DNA of 64,000 nucleotides from positions 1,550,001-1,614,000 of the forward strand of contig NC_018002.1 in assembly GCF_000265295.1 (NCBI RefSeq). Reading direction: 5' to 3'. This document shows positions 25,645 through 34,837 of this stretch, piece by piece (within the stretch, counting starts at the first letter, position 1; each line of letters starts with the position of its first letter). The translations under genes were made by a program, and so were the position numbers. The notes beneath the pieces were generated by a model that was given only the letters and a program-made list of their open reading frames with translations, was not told the origin of the DNA and made no database searches. Source of the stretch: Sulfurospirillum barnesii SES-3. Its GTDB lineage: Bacteria > Campylobacterota > Campylobacteria > Campylobacterales > Sulfurospirillaceae.

Positions 25645-25671
25645 CTATCATAACATGATAGTAATTATCAT
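25645..25671. promoter_or_regulatory. Composite operator with three ATGATA-type half-sites
   Basis: CTATCAT-AAC-ATGATAG is a perfect 7-3-7 everted repeat, and its right half shares bases with ATGATAG-TAA-TTATCAT, a 7-3-7 repeat with one mismatch. The array overlaps the stop of the gene at 25668 and lies 60-86 bases upstream of the porin start. Overlapping half-sites suit a second repressor dimer or extended binding. Confidence 0.5.
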
Positions 25672-26111
25672 GTTATTCGTTTATGCCAATACAGTCGTAA
25701 ACATACCGTCAGAAAAAAAAGTCCAATAAACCCCAAAGCAAGTCCACCCATGATACGAAAAGCACGCTCTTTTTGAGAGTGTGCTATTTTTTTAAATCCC
25801 TCTTTTGGAGCCATGCCCTCTTCCACAACATCTTGATCACCTATGTACAAATAGACCCAATACGACTCCTCAGGAATCTTGACATGTAAGGGTTTCCCCC
25901 CTTCTAAAAAAGCTTCGAAAATCACACGTTTATCGATCATAGAGATCAGTGCTACCTTATTTCCCTCTAACCTTTTTTGAGAGCCTTTCATCTTTCCCTC
26001 AATGGCTATCATGTCGTTTTCAAGCGGTGTTATGAGAAGATTAATGCCCTCTATTTTATGTGCCAAAAGGTGTGTACACAGTACAAGAATACACCACATT
26101 TTAATAGCCAT
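25668..26111 (-). CDS. Small exported protein anchored by a C-terminal helix, unknown function
   Basis: A 147-residue protein with a signal-like N-terminus (MWCILVLCTHLLAHK), a periplasmic beta-rich part, and a C-terminal membrane helix (IMGGLALGFIGLFFLTVCLRLYW) ending in basic residues. ATG at 26111 with AAAGGAG 6 bases before it is chosen; it overlaps the PepSY gene by 11 bases. It belongs to the TonB receptor/PepSY transcript, so an accessory role in ferric-chelate processing is likely but unproven. Confidence 0.7.
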   Translation of the reverse strand: MAIKMWCILVLCTHLLAHKIEGINLLITPLENDMIAIEGKMKGSQKRLEGNKVALISMIDKRVIFEAFLEGGKPLHVKIPEESYWVYLYIGDQDVVEEGMAPKEGFKKIAHSQKERAFRIMGGLALGFIGLFFLTVCLRLYWHKRIT

Positions 26112-27660
26112 TAAACACTCCTTTGCGCTCATAACGGTAGAAAAGCTCTTTTTTTTCTACCCATTTGGCTACATACACTAAAATGCCTGCACTAAAAAGA
26201 AACAGGACATCCATAGCAAAAAGTACCCACGCCTTTTGCGAAAAACTCTCCCAGATAAAAAAACCACTTTTTAAACCATGAAAGAGCACCCCGCCTATTA
26301 AAAGCCATGCACTGCTTCGAAGCATGAGTGCCATACTGCGTACCACAGAGCGTTCAAAGACACTATAAAAGAGCCAAAACGACCAAAAAGCATAAAACGC
26401 TCCTCGTACCCACACCTCTTTATCAAAAAGCTCCATGGGAAGAAGCCAATGCAAACAGACCACCAATGCGCTAGAAGGCACAATACCAATCAATACCGCA
26501 AGGCTTACACGGTTGCATATATCACCAAACCAACCCTCTTGCACCAATGTTTTCTCTGCCCAAAGAAAATACCCACTTACCAAAGAAAATGCCAACACAC
26601 CTCCAAAAAATATCAACACAAGGCGTAATCCCACTGTTTCATCGGGAACAAAATGAAGAAAATAGAGCAAAGAGAGGGTTTGATTGATTCCATGGCTTTG
26701 TTCGATCATTTTTTTCTCCACCACGGCTCCCGTGCTTGCCTCAATGGTGATACTTAAACGATTCACACGCCCAGTACGTGCCCTATTTTCTTCATCAAAT
26801 CCTCGAAACAATACCTTTGCACCCTCTTTTCCATAGTGATACAGTGTTGCATTACTGATATTAAGCATTGGGTAATGCTCCTTCGCACGCAGCAGTAAAG
26901 CAGAAAAAGGAAGCATATTCGCATCGTTTTCTAAGCGTTGGTATTTGGGTTGTGCAAATAAAATAGGCGCAACCAATTGGCGCATATTGCTTATTTTTCC
27001 CTCACTCATGCTCCATGCATACGGGGATGATGTAGAGAGCATTAACCCCAAAAAAGCCCCACTTAGCGCAAAAACAAGGGCATAAGGAATCACCCCAAGC
27101 CCTGTTATCTTATGCCACGAAAGCCATCGTTGTTTCCAACTTTTTTGAAGACGGGGTTGTGTTTTTTTCTTTTTTAAAAAGAGCCAAAATCCACCCACAC
27201 TTAAAAATAAAATGCCCACACTCATGATACCCATTAAAGGCATACCAATACGAGGAATTACTCCACCAGTATGAAGTTCATTGAAAAATAATGAGATAAG
27301 ATTTTCTTCTCTAGGAACGCTTAGAACCTCATTGGTTAAGGGATTGAGGTAAAGGCTGTTTTGTGCTTGTGAAGAAATTTTAAGCAGCGGATCACGAAAG
27401 CTGGGCAAGGTAATTTCAACGGGTTTATCGCCTAAAAATTGGTGCGCTCTTAAGAGTTCCTCCAAACGTGTATCAATGTTAAACGCATGGTTTTGTGCAG
27501 GAACAAAATGACGTGAGGGGGACTCCCACACTTTAAGGTAGGGCATCAAAAATGTGAGTGTCCCAAAATAGGTACTCATGTAAAACACCCATAAAACCAA
27601 CAAGCCAATGATGGTGTGTGAACGATGTAGGTATTTAAAAATCAGTGATTTCTCAAGCAT
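26101..27660 (-). CDS. PepSY-type inner-membrane protein of ferric-chelate uptake
   Basis: A PepSY-associated membrane protein of about 519 residues. The first helix carries the family motif HRSHTIIGLLVLWVFYMSTYFGTL, periplasmic PepSY-like parts follow, then about four further helices and a C-terminal membrane bundle. Conserved histidines in helices (LHRSHT, LSWHKITGLG, SLLYFLHF) may hold haem. Family members encoded with TonB receptors (such as FoxB/PiuB) reduce or process ferric siderophores in the periplasm. ATG at 27660 with AGGAG is preferred over the GTG 6 bases earlier. Confidence 0.82.
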   Translation of the reverse strand: MLEKSLIFKYLHRSHTIIGLLVLWVFYMSTYFGTLTFLMPYLKVWESPSRHFVPAQNHAFNIDTRLEELLRAHQFLGDKPVEITLPSFRDPLLKISSQAQNSLYLNPLTNEVLSVPREENLISLFFNELHTGGVIPRIGMPLMGIMSVGILFLSVGGFWLFLKKKKTQPRLQKSWKQRWLSWHKITGLGVIPYALVFALSGAFLGLMLSTSSPYAWSMSEGKISNMRQLVAPILFAQPKYQRLENDANMLPFSALLLRAKEHYPMLNISNATLYHYGKEGAKVLFRGFDEENRARTGRVNRLSITIEASTGAVVEKKMIEQSHGINQTLSLLYFLHFVPDETVGLRLVLIFFGGVLAFSLVSGYFLWAEKTLVQEGWFGDICNRVSLAVLIGIVPSSALVVCLHWLLPMELFDKEVWVRGAFYAFWSFWLFYSVFERSVVRSMALMLRSSAWLLIGGVLFHGLKSGFFIWESFSQKAWVLFAMDVLFLFSAGILVYVAKWVEKKELFYRYERKGVFNGY

Positions 27661-27668
27661 ACACACTC

Positions 27669-27959
27669 CTAAAAAAAGGCGATAATACAGGCATTAAAAA
27701 GTGCCATGAGTACTATTTTTATGCTTACATGTAAAAGTGTTTTGGAAAATAAAAGCCAAAAACCAAAACCACAGGCCATCACAGGGGTTAGAAGCATGGA
27801 AGGCAGAAGACGCATGGCTGCGTCTCCTTGCAAAAGCGTGCTTAAGCTCATACCTGAACCATACGCCAGCGCAAAAGCACCCAAAATCGCCATAATACCA
27901 TGAGCCCAACCAATGGTGGTTTTGGGCTCTTTAAAATGAAAGAGGATACGAGAGAACAT
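27669..27959 (-). CDS. Three-helix membrane protein of the PepSY operon (DUF3649-like)
   Basis: A 96-residue protein with about three hydrophobic helices (AHGIMAILGAFALAYGSGM; MLLTPVMACGFGFWLLF; HVSIKIVLMALFNACIIAFF). Similar small proteins (DUF3649/DUF3325) sit beside PepSY proteins in iron loci; the match here is by layout and is not strong. It lies 8 bases after the TonB receptor and 8 before the PepSY gene. A TTACATGTAA copy at 27725 encodes LHV. Confidence 0.65.
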   Translation of the reverse strand: MFSRILFHFKEPKTTIGWAHGIMAILGAFALAYGSGMSLSTLLQGDAAMRLLPSMLLTPVMACGFGFWLLFSKTLLHVSIKIVLMALFNACIIAFF

Positions 27960-27967
27960 GGGTGTGA

Positions 27968-29971
27968 TTAAAATTCATACGAGAATGAAAGTTTGACATT
28001 GCGCCCTGGTTCGTAGTCTGAGAGAGGAACATTACTTAAAATACGATTTTCAGAAGCATGCGCCACATATGCCTCATCAAAAATATTATCAATACCTGCA
28101 ATCAGCGTTAAGCCTTTGACACTGTGCGGTTTCCATTTGACTGCGATGTCATGCACTTTATAGGATTGTTTGGTTTGTTGCGTCGCAATGTATTTTCGGT
28201 TTTCTTCTCTGACAAAAAGTGAATCCCATGAGAGAATGAGATTTTTCATAATTGCATAATCTAAATTCACACTGATGCTGTCCCCTGGGTCTCTTTGAGT
28301 TGAAAGCCCTGTTTTTCGAAATCTCGAATCTGAGTGCGCATAGGTAATCAAAGAGTGAAGTGCACCAATGTCATACATAAAACTTGCCTCATACCCATGA
28401 ATATCAAGCGTGCCATTGTTGTAAATAGAGGTTGTGGTATAGACAATATAATCATCAATTTGTGTCTCAAAATATTTAAAAGAGAAACCTATAGCGTCTG
28501 CACCTAAAACATTTTTATTTTCGTACGTAAAACCTATCTCTTTGTTTAGACCTGTTTCAGATTTGAGGTTGGTATTATCAGGTATTAAATAACGATACGA
28601 TGCTAAAACATCCACCATTTCAACGCCTTTATACAGCGTAGTAGCACTGGCAAGTAAGGTTAAAGTCTCACTCAGTTCATACGATGCCGCAAGTCCATAG
28701 GTAAAATGCTCATCTTTAATTTTTCCATACACACCATCAAAATCGTAGTGATTGTAGCGAATACCAGGGGTTAAGGTTAAACCATTTTCAAAAGAAATCG
28801 CATCTTCAACATACAAAGCACCCGATTTAGCCTTCTCATTTTCACCGTATTTACGACCGCTCCACTTCACTTTACTGGTTTGAATATCGTACAATCCGCC
28901 ATAGGTAAAGGTGTTATTGACACTACCCATTGCAACATTTGACTGTGCTTTGGTATTGATACCCTTCGTGGTGACTAAGCCATTTAAAAGTCCCTCGGTC
29001 GTACTCATACCTGAGCCTGCTGGAACCCCTCGTACCACACCGCCATCGAGTCGTTTTTCAAACCGTTCTAACTCATTTTCATTGCTGTAAAGGGTGGTTT
29101 GTAAAAACAAGGCATCACCAAGGTCTACTTGATGTTTCAGGCTAATCGTCTCTCTGGTGTACTCGGTAGGATAAAGTGATTTTCCTGTAGCAAAAAGGTT
29201 GTACGCTTTACCAAAATCAGGACGTGGCGCATAATCGCCTTTGTCTTTAAGCCTATCATACGAGAGGGTTAGGCGTTGCACATCGCTGATGTCATACCCT
29301 ACTTTTATAAGGGTATTGCCAATATCACCCTCTGCCCCAAAGGTTTTCTCACCTTTGCCATCTTCCCAATTCTTTTTATCCACGTAGTGATGGTAGAGTA
29401 AAACATCGACATTATCGACTACTTTGCCATAGGCTGCCACAGAGCCTCCTAGGCTATCGTTGGAGTTGTAGTTACCCTGAATGCGTGCACCATAATCACG
29501 CCCATCTTGAAGCAAATCTTTGCCATCTTTGGTTTCAAACGCCACCGCACCACCAAGTCCTCCATGTACCACTGAATTCGTACCTACTTGAACGTCTGCC
29601 TTTTTTAAGATGTCAGGGTTAATAAGCAAATTCCCAATGTGATGGAACATATTAACATTAGAGACTTTTGCTCCATCAATGGTTATTTCTAAGTTTTCAT
29701 CTTCTAATCCACGAATGGCTAAACGGTTATTAATTGAGCTGGTTCCTCCCACATCCACACCAGGGAGGTCTCTGAGCAAATCGCTTAAGTGGTCTGCTTG
29801 TTTGGTTTCAATGGAGCTACTGCGCAAATTGAGAGAAGAACTGCTCACTTGCGTCTCCCACACTTCAACGGTTTCAAGCTTTTGCTCATTTGCCATTGCC
29901 ATATTGCTTAAAAAAAGCGTTGCGACTAATGATAAGCTCAATTCTGTTTTCATTTTATGGTGAAAAGCCAT
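27968..29971 (-). CDS. TonB-dependent outer-membrane receptor 1
   Basis: A 667-residue ferric-chelate or haem receptor. A signal peptide (LSLVATLFLSNMAMANE) is followed by a TonB box-like LETVEVWE, a plug domain (LRDLPGVDVGGTSSINNRLAIRG; VVHGGLGGAVAFETKD) and a 22-strand-type barrel ending KLSFSYEF. Plug sequences such as LEITIDGAKVSNVNMFHH are close to the receptor at 44519, so the two belong to one subfamily, perhaps for haem or a small ferric complex. AAAGGA precedes the ATG. A Fur-like palindrome lies 27 bases upstream. First gene of a receptor-DUF3649-PepSY-accessory unit. Confidence 0.88.
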   Translation of the reverse strand: MAFHHKMKTELSLSLVATLFLSNMAMANEQKLETVEVWETQVSSSSLNLRSSSIETKQADHLSDLLRDLPGVDVGGTSSINNRLAIRGLEDENLEITIDGAKVSNVNMFHHIGNLLINPDILKKADVQVGTNSVVHGGLGGAVAFETKDGKDLLQDGRDYGARIQGNYNSNDSLGGSVAAYGKVVDNVDVLLYHHYVDKKNWEDGKGEKTFGAEGDIGNTLIKVGYDISDVQRLTLSYDRLKDKGDYAPRPDFGKAYNLFATGKSLYPTEYTRETISLKHQVDLGDALFLQTTLYSNENELERFEKRLDGGVVRGVPAGSGMSTTEGLLNGLVTTKGINTKAQSNVAMGSVNNTFTYGGLYDIQTSKVKWSGRKYGENEKAKSGALYVEDAISFENGLTLTPGIRYNHYDFDGVYGKIKDEHFTYGLAASYELSETLTLLASATTLYKGVEMVDVLASYRYLIPDNTNLKSETGLNKEIGFTYENKNVLGADAIGFSFKYFETQIDDYIVYTTTSIYNNGTLDIHGYEASFMYDIGALHSLITYAHSDSRFRKTGLSTQRDPGDSISVNLDYAIMKNLILSWDSLFVREENRKYIATQQTKQSYKVHDIAVKWKPHSVKGLTLIAGIDNIFDEAYVAHASENRILSNVPLSDYEPGRNVKLSFSYEF

Positions 29972-29997
29972 TTTCTATTCCTTTATGATGTTTTCAA

Positions 29998-30014
29998 ATG
30001 ATATTTGTTATCAT
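29998..30014. promoter_or_regulatory. Fur-like operator between receptor and response regulator
   Basis: ATGATATTTGTTATCAT is a 7-3-7 palindrome with one mismatch, in the 92-base gap between the divergent receptor (start 29971) and response regulator (start 30064). It could control one or both. Confidence 0.55.
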
Positions 30015-30063
30015 AGTCATAAGAAATCATATCAAAATCACAATGTGAGGAAACTAAAGCAAA

Positions 30064-30771
30064 ATGGGTAAAAAAAACGAAGAAATTAAAATATTAGTGG
30101 TAGAAGATGAAACGATCCTCGCTTTACAACTTACGATGAACTTACAAAACTTTGGATATGCCATTAGCGGTGTAGAAGCAACTGCGCACGATGCGATGCG
30201 CCATGCCGATACACATCTGCCCGATATGGTGCTTTTAGACATCCATCTTAAAGGCGAAAAAAGTGGAACAGATGTGGGGCGTTACATTTGGCAAAATCAT
30301 CGCATTCCCATTGTGTATCTCACCTCGTATTGTGACAATGCAACCATAAAAATGGCAATGGAATCAGAACCCTATGGGTATTTAAGCAAGCCTTTTCGCC
30401 CCAATGATCTTAAAGCAACCTTGCAAGCGGCATGGTACAAACACCGCTATTTTCACCCGACACAAGAGCTCAAACGAACATCCAATCCAAACGTTGAACT
30501 TCCTCTAGGCTACGCCTTTAACCGTAGTAATGGTGTGCTTACATGTAACGATGAAAGCATCAAACTTACAGGCAATGAAATTAAGCTTTTTCAAATTTTA
30601 AGCGAATCGGTCGGCAATACGGTGAGTTTTGAGCACATCAGTGCGTACATTTGGCGTGAAGAGGTTTATGACCTCTCGAAACTTCGAAATCTTATCTACC
30701 GTTTGCGCCAAAAAGTCGATGGAAGCTTACTGGAAAATGTCTTTGAGGCAGGGTACCGCTTGAATGTTTAA
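30064..30771 (+). CDS. Response regulator, receiver plus OmpR-type winged helix
   Basis: A 235-residue transcription regulator. The receiver has acidic pocket E14/D15 (VVEDET), phospho-acceptor D59 (VLLDIHLKG) and conserved K (LSKPFRP, about 109). The C-terminal OmpR/PhoB-type domain reads LTGNEIKLFQILSESVG to YRLRQKVDG. The receiver with its IHLKGEKSG loop is more like regulators that pair with HisKA_2 kinases. The last 8 bases overlap the kinase start. A TTACATGTAA copy at 30539 encodes LTCN. Confidence 0.88.
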   Translation: MGKKNEEIKILVVEDETILALQLTMNLQNFGYAISGVEATAHDAMRHADTHLPDMVLLDIHLKGEKSGTDVGRYIWQNHRIPIVYLTSYCDNATIKMAMESEPYGYLSKPFRPNDLKATLQAAWYKHRYFHPTQELKRTSNPNVELPLGYAFNRSNGVLTCNDESIKLTGNEIKLFQILSESVGNTVSFEHISAYIWREEVYDLSKLRNLIYRLRQKVDGSLLENVFEAGYRLNV

Positions 30772-32695
30772 GCTTAGAAATCTTTTTACCAACCGCTCAC
30801 TCTCAGCAAAATTTGCGCTTGGTTTTAGTGCGATTGTGCTGTGTATTCATATCATTATGCTCTCACTCATCATTCCCTCATGGCAAGCTGAACGCTTGAA
30901 AAGTGAAACAGATACGATAAACCGTCTGCTTGCCAATATGGAAAATCAAGTGCTTTTAACCATTCATGTCAACTCTCTGTACAACGCTTCATACTGGGAG
31001 AAGATGAACTTAGAGATGAAAAATAGACTGCATGAACTCTTTAATGCATGGAACAAAGAGCCTCAGAAAAATGAAGCAACGCTTATCACACACATCAATG
31101 AACATCTTTTAGATTTTACATGTAATGCTTTACTCATGAAGCATCACCACAGTGTGTACGGTACAAAAGGACTTTTAGAAGAGAATAGCCCTTTTTTTAG
31201 TACCCTATTTCCATCGTATGAGCAATGGAGTATTTACGACAAAACGCAACGCCTTAACATCTGCCCCACCACCAACAAAGAGTATCTGTTTTTAAAAAAA
31301 ATACCCCAAAGCCCTTATGAAATTGCACTTCTTTGCAAAACCAAAGAGTTTTTACACTCCCGCAGTGATTTTGAAATATCCATAGGCTCCATGCTCAAAC
31401 AAAGCTTTCAAACCATTAAAAATCACAGCACAGGGTTTGCGTACATGATGTGGGTTGATGGAAGCGAAAGGAAGTGTGACCATAATGCAACGTATCGAAA
31501 AAGTTTCGATGAAAATGCTAAATATTTTAATACCACCTGCTGTGTCAGTGAATCCTCCCCAACCGACCAACCCCTCACAGGCGAGCTAAAAACCTCTGAA
31601 TATCTCCACGCAGCCAAAGAGGGAAAACCCATTCATCATCTTTTACCCAAAGCGGACGACCCCAGTGGGAAGCTTTACCAAGCCCTGACGTGGGTGCGCT
31701 ATTTTAAAGGAAGCCGTGAGTACCCACTGCTTTTAGCCGCCACGCTTTATGAAGAGGAGATTTACAGTGATTTAGAGCCTATTATTGTGAAATTTGTCCC
31801 TGCAATACTCTTAGCACTAGGCGTTGCATTTGCGCTAGGTTGGCTTTTGTTTCGTGGCTTTACATGTAAAATAGACCGCCTACTAAATGTAGCAAAAACC
31901 ATTAAAAGTGGTAACCTTAAAGAGCGAAGCCACCTAAAAGGCGATGATGATATTAGCCTGCTTGCCCAAACCTTTGATACCATGCTTGATGGTCTTGAAG
32001 AAAATATTCACACCCTCGATACAAAAGTGCATCAACGCACATACGAACTTGAAAACCTTCTACAAGAAAAAGAGGTGCTCTTAAAAGAGGTGCATCACCG
32101 TGTTAAGAACAACCTTTCGATCATTATTGCCCTGATGCAACTGAAAGAAAACAAGGCAAAACACCATGAATCCAAACAGCTTTTAATGGACCTTCAAGAG
32201 CGCATTTACGCCATTGAACTCCTGCACCGCCATCTCTACCAATCCAGTAGCCTCACACACATCGCTTTTGATACCTATGTGCAAGGGCTGATTGAAAATA
32301 TGCGCCAGACCTATGCCACCGATGAGAAAAATATTGTTTTACATGTAAAAAGCGAAGCTATTTTTTTAAGCATCGAACATGCCCTCTCGTGCGGACTGCT
32401 TATCAATGAATGCGTCACCAACGCAATTAAACATGCCTTTACGCACACGGGTGGATGCATAGACATTGCCTTTACATGTAAAGAGACAAGGTGCATTCTA
32501 AGTATTAGAGACAACGGTAAAGGTCTAGGAGAAGCGTTTAGTTTACAAGGGCATTCAACGCTTGGAATGCGATTGATGGAGGGGATCATCTTCCAGCAAC
32601 TTCAAGGTACCTTTCATTATGAAAGCTTCAATGGAAGCCACTTTGAAATCTCATTTTACAATGAACTTCCCTTAAAAGAGGAAAAGCACACGTAA
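30764..32695 (+). CDS. Sensor histidine kinase, HisKA_2 type
   Basis: A 643-residue membrane kinase that should phosphorylate the regulator it overlaps. It has an N-terminal helix (FALGFSAIVLCIHIIMLSLIIP), a large periplasmic sensor of about 300 residues with several cysteines (CDHNATY, TTCCVSE), a second helix (FVPAILLALGVAFALGWLLF), HAMP, coiled coil, H-box KEVHHRVKNNLSIIIALMQ (H about 444) and ATPase motifs NECVTNAIKHAF and DNGKGLG. The ligand is unknown; the iron context and Fur-like box make a metal or redox signal plausible. Four TTACATGTAA copies lie inside (31116, 31860, 32339, 32472), unusually dense. Confidence 0.9.
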   Translation: MFKLRNLFTNRSLSAKFALGFSAIVLCIHIIMLSLIIPSWQAERLKSETDTINRLLANMENQVLLTIHVNSLYNASYWEKMNLEMKNRLHELFNAWNKEPQKNEATLITHINEHLLDFTCNALLMKHHHSVYGTKGLLEENSPFFSTLFPSYEQWSIYDKTQRLNICPTTNKEYLFLKKIPQSPYEIALLCKTKEFLHSRSDFEISIGSMLKQSFQTIKNHSTGFAYMMWVDGSERKCDHNATYRKSFDENAKYFNTTCCVSESSPTDQPLTGELKTSEYLHAAKEGKPIHHLLPKADDPSGKLYQALTWVRYFKGSREYPLLLAATLYEEEIYSDLEPIIVKFVPAILLALGVAFALGWLLFRGFTCKIDRLLNVAKTIKSGNLKERSHLKGDDDISLLAQTFDTMLDGLEENIHTLDTKVHQRTYELENLLQEKEVLLKEVHHRVKNNLSIIIALMQLKENKAKHHESKQLLMDLQERIYAIELLHRHLYQSSSLTHIAFDTYVQGLIENMRQTYATDEKNIVLHVKSEAIFLSIEHALSCGLLINECVTNAIKHAFTHTGGCIDIAFTCKETRCILSIRDNGKGLGEAFSLQGHSTLGMRLMEGIIFQQLQGTFHYESFNGSHFEISFYNELPLKEEKHT

Positions 32696-32712
32696 AAACG
32701 TGTGCTTTTCCT
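32679..32712. terminator. Bidirectional terminator between kinase and dps
   Basis: A perfect 14-bp stem: AGGAAAAGCACACG (32679-32692), loop TAAAAA (32693-32698, containing the kinase stop codon), then the exact complement (32699-32712). It separates convergent genes ending at 32695 and 32719. Confidence 0.8.
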
Positions 32713-32718
32713 GTGTGC

Positions 32719-33156
32719 TTACGCAAGCGTTGCTTTGTACATCCAAAGTTGTTTTTCAATTTCAGCCACTTTGTCATCTGCCATATTCATGGTTGTTGTA
32801 TCACGAACTTCTTCGGCTAATTTTGAAAGTGTGCTCCACTGAGCAAGCATTTTTTCCAACGCCTTCACCACATTTCCAATGACTGCTACCGCATCAAAGG
32901 AGTTTTTACTCTCTTCTTTAAGGGTTGTTTTTGCCATAATCTCAGAAAGTGTGACAAGCGGTGTGCCACCTAATTGTAAAATACGCTCTGCTGTATCATC
33001 AAAAACCTCTGACATGGCATCGTAGAGTTTTTCTGTCATTTCATGAACAGGGAAAAACTGCATTCCTTTAACATTCCAATGGTAATTATGGAATGTAACG
33101 TATAAAATATGACTATCAGCTTGAATCTCTTGTAATTGTTTAATAACACTTGACAT
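32719..33156 (-). CDS. dps: Dps-family iron-binding DNA-protection protein
   Basis: A 145-residue mini-ferritin that oxidises Fe(II) with peroxide and stores it in a 12-mer. The ferroxidase motif is HNYHWNVKGMQFFPVHEMTEKLYD followed by DDTAERILQLGGTPL. No long basic tail is seen, so DNA binding may be weak, as in Campylobacter Dps. TAAGGAG precedes the ATG. A TATAAT (33192-33197, minus) and an AATAATTATT palindrome (33218-33227) upstream suggest a PerR/Fur-controlled promoter. Confidence 0.93.
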   Translation of the reverse strand: MSSVIKQLQEIQADSHILYVTFHNYHWNVKGMQFFPVHEMTEKLYDAMSEVFDDTAERILQLGGTPLVTLSEIMAKTTLKEESKNSFDAVAVIGNVVKALEKMLAQWSTLSKLAEEVRDTTTMNMADDKVAEIEKQLWMYKATLA

Positions 33157-33191
33157 GGTCTTACTCCTTAATTTATTTTAATAACAAAAGA

Positions 33192-33227
33192 ATTATAACA
33201 CACTTTTCTTAAATAAGAATAATTATT
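33192..33227 (-). promoter_or_regulatory. dps promoter region with AT-rich palindrome
   Basis: Minus-strand TATAAT at 33192-33197 lies 36 bases before the dps ATG. AATAATTATT at 33218-33227, where a -35 element would be, resembles the TTATAAT-N-ATTATAA core of PerR boxes. The operator assignment is tentative. Confidence 0.45.
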
Positions 33228-34836
33228 AATTAGTAAATATTTCTTCTTTTTCTTTTTCAAAATGTTTCGAAAATAAAATAACACGGTACGTTTTTCCATC
33301 GTCCAAACGTAGTAAATAATGCAAAGGATCTGAAATCAGCTGAAATTTCATCGTTTTTGCATCAAAGCCTTCTACATCAAGCGGTGTAAAATGGAAGGTT
33401 GTATCTAAAATATAAATCTTATTGTGTGAATCTATCGCATAACCGACCACTTTTTTTTCACTATTTTCGCTGATAAAAAGATGCTCGATACGAATATCTT
33501 TTGGATAAGCAATCTCTTTGAGTTCAATACGATTATTTTCACGTTTAAGATTGAAAAGTTTCCCTTGTGCATCCACAAAAAGATACCCCAAATCATAAGG
33601 CTTCAAATTGCTCACTTTTCCCCAAAATCCTTGCAAAGGAAAGCTTACATGTAAAGCGCTTAACGCCGATGCGATTTCATCACTTAGGGTAGCATTGAAA
33701 CCCTCATCAAAGTTATACGCCACGATCTTTTCTTGAGTAATCGCAATGGCATTTTCAGGAAAAGCAATCAACCCTTGCATGGTTTTAGGATTGAGTAACG
33801 GGTATAACGCAACTTCTTTTGCACCCCTATCCTGAGGCTCGTACGTCATGCTCAAACGGCTATCTTGAATCCTCTCTTTACTAAAAATTTCTCCATTAAT
33901 GTCAAGTGGAAGCCTGCCTTGAATATCCAAATCTCGCCAATACACAAACGGTAAAAGCGCTTCATACTCCTTTTGATTAAAGGTCTCCTTCTCTTTAATG
34001 CCATACTCAAAACGGTGATGCCCAAAGTTTTTTTGATAGACAAAATCCTCTTTAATAGGGGAGTAAAAAAGATAGTAGTGCGTAAAAGAACGTGCATAGC
34101 GTTTTGTGTATGTTCCATACGCTTCAAACCCAATCCACACCATACAGACAAAAACAACCATTGCCAAAAAAAATGCTCTTACCCTTTGCCACTTTACACT
34201 GTAAAAACTATCCAAACAAAGCAAAAAGAAAGAGAAGATAAATCCCAACCAAAGAGTATCCATCAGTACATAGCGCTCTTTTTGAAACAAAAAAAGAACC
34301 AACACGCCAAAGCTGAGTTTTAACAGTGCTATCTTTGCATGTCGCTCCAATACAACGGAGGCTCCAAGCAGATAACTTAAAAGAGCGCCTAAAAAGTAAA
34401 ACGTCATATCTTTAAGCGCAACCATAGCAATTTCATAAGGATAGTAGGCACACATGAGGGTCAACACAACCCCTCCCACCGAAAAACACACAAGGCTTAA
34501 AAGACCTATACCAACACCTAAATGTCCTATTAAAATACGAGGCATGGAGAGAGGAAGGTGCGCAATAATGCGAAGCCTGTTACGAAAACGCTCCCATACA
34601 AACTGCACCAGTGCAATCACCGCACCCATACCCATAAAAAGCGGTGAGAAAAAAAGATAGGGTTTATCACCCAAGTGTGCAAAACGGTACCACAGGATAC
34701 TCTCAGGCTCACTATTGCTAAATTCAAAATGAAGCTCCATCCAAAAATAGCCCACACTTACGCACCCTAAAAGTATCAACACCAGCATATACCAACGTAG
34801 TTTTATCCACTCTTTGATAAAAATTGTGCGTACCAT
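33226..34836 (-). CDS. ABC transporter membrane subunit with C-terminal soluble domain (DUF4857-like)
   Basis: A 536-residue protein. The first half has about six to seven helices typical of an ABC-2 type permease (IFIKEWIKLRWYMLVLILLG; PLFMGMGAVIALVQFVWERF). The second half is a soluble, beta-rich region of about 270 residues (AYPKDIRIEHLFISENSEKK; YLLRLDDGKTYRVILF) that looks like part of a propeller or sensor domain. This fits the DUF4857 family. ATG at 34836 is preferred over an upstream TTG. Substrate unknown; the partner ATPase precedes it with 1 base between. Confidence 0.75.
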   Translation of the reverse strand: MVRTIFIKEWIKLRWYMLVLILLGCVSVGYFWMELHFEFSNSEPESILWYRFAHLGDKPYLFFSPLFMGMGAVIALVQFVWERFRNRLRIIAHLPLSMPRILIGHLGVGIGLLSLVCFSVGGVVLTLMCAYYPYEIAMVALKDMTFYFLGALLSYLLGASVVLERHAKIALLKLSFGVLVLFLFQKERYVLMDTLWLGFIFSFFLLCLDSFYSVKWQRVRAFFLAMVVFVCMVWIGFEAYGTYTKRYARSFTHYYLFYSPIKEDFVYQKNFGHHRFEYGIKEKETFNQKEYEALLPFVYWRDLDIQGRLPLDINGEIFSKERIQDSRLSMTYEPQDRGAKEVALYPLLNPKTMQGLIAFPENAIAITQEKIVAYNFDEGFNATLSDEIASALSALHVSFPLQGFWGKVSNLKPYDLGYLFVDAQGKLFNLKRENNRIELKEIAYPKDIRIEHLFISENSEKKVVGYAIDSHNKIYILDTTFHFTPLDVEGFDAKTMKFQLISDPLHYLLRLDDGKTYRVILFSKHFEKEKEEIFTN

Positions 34837-34837
34837 C

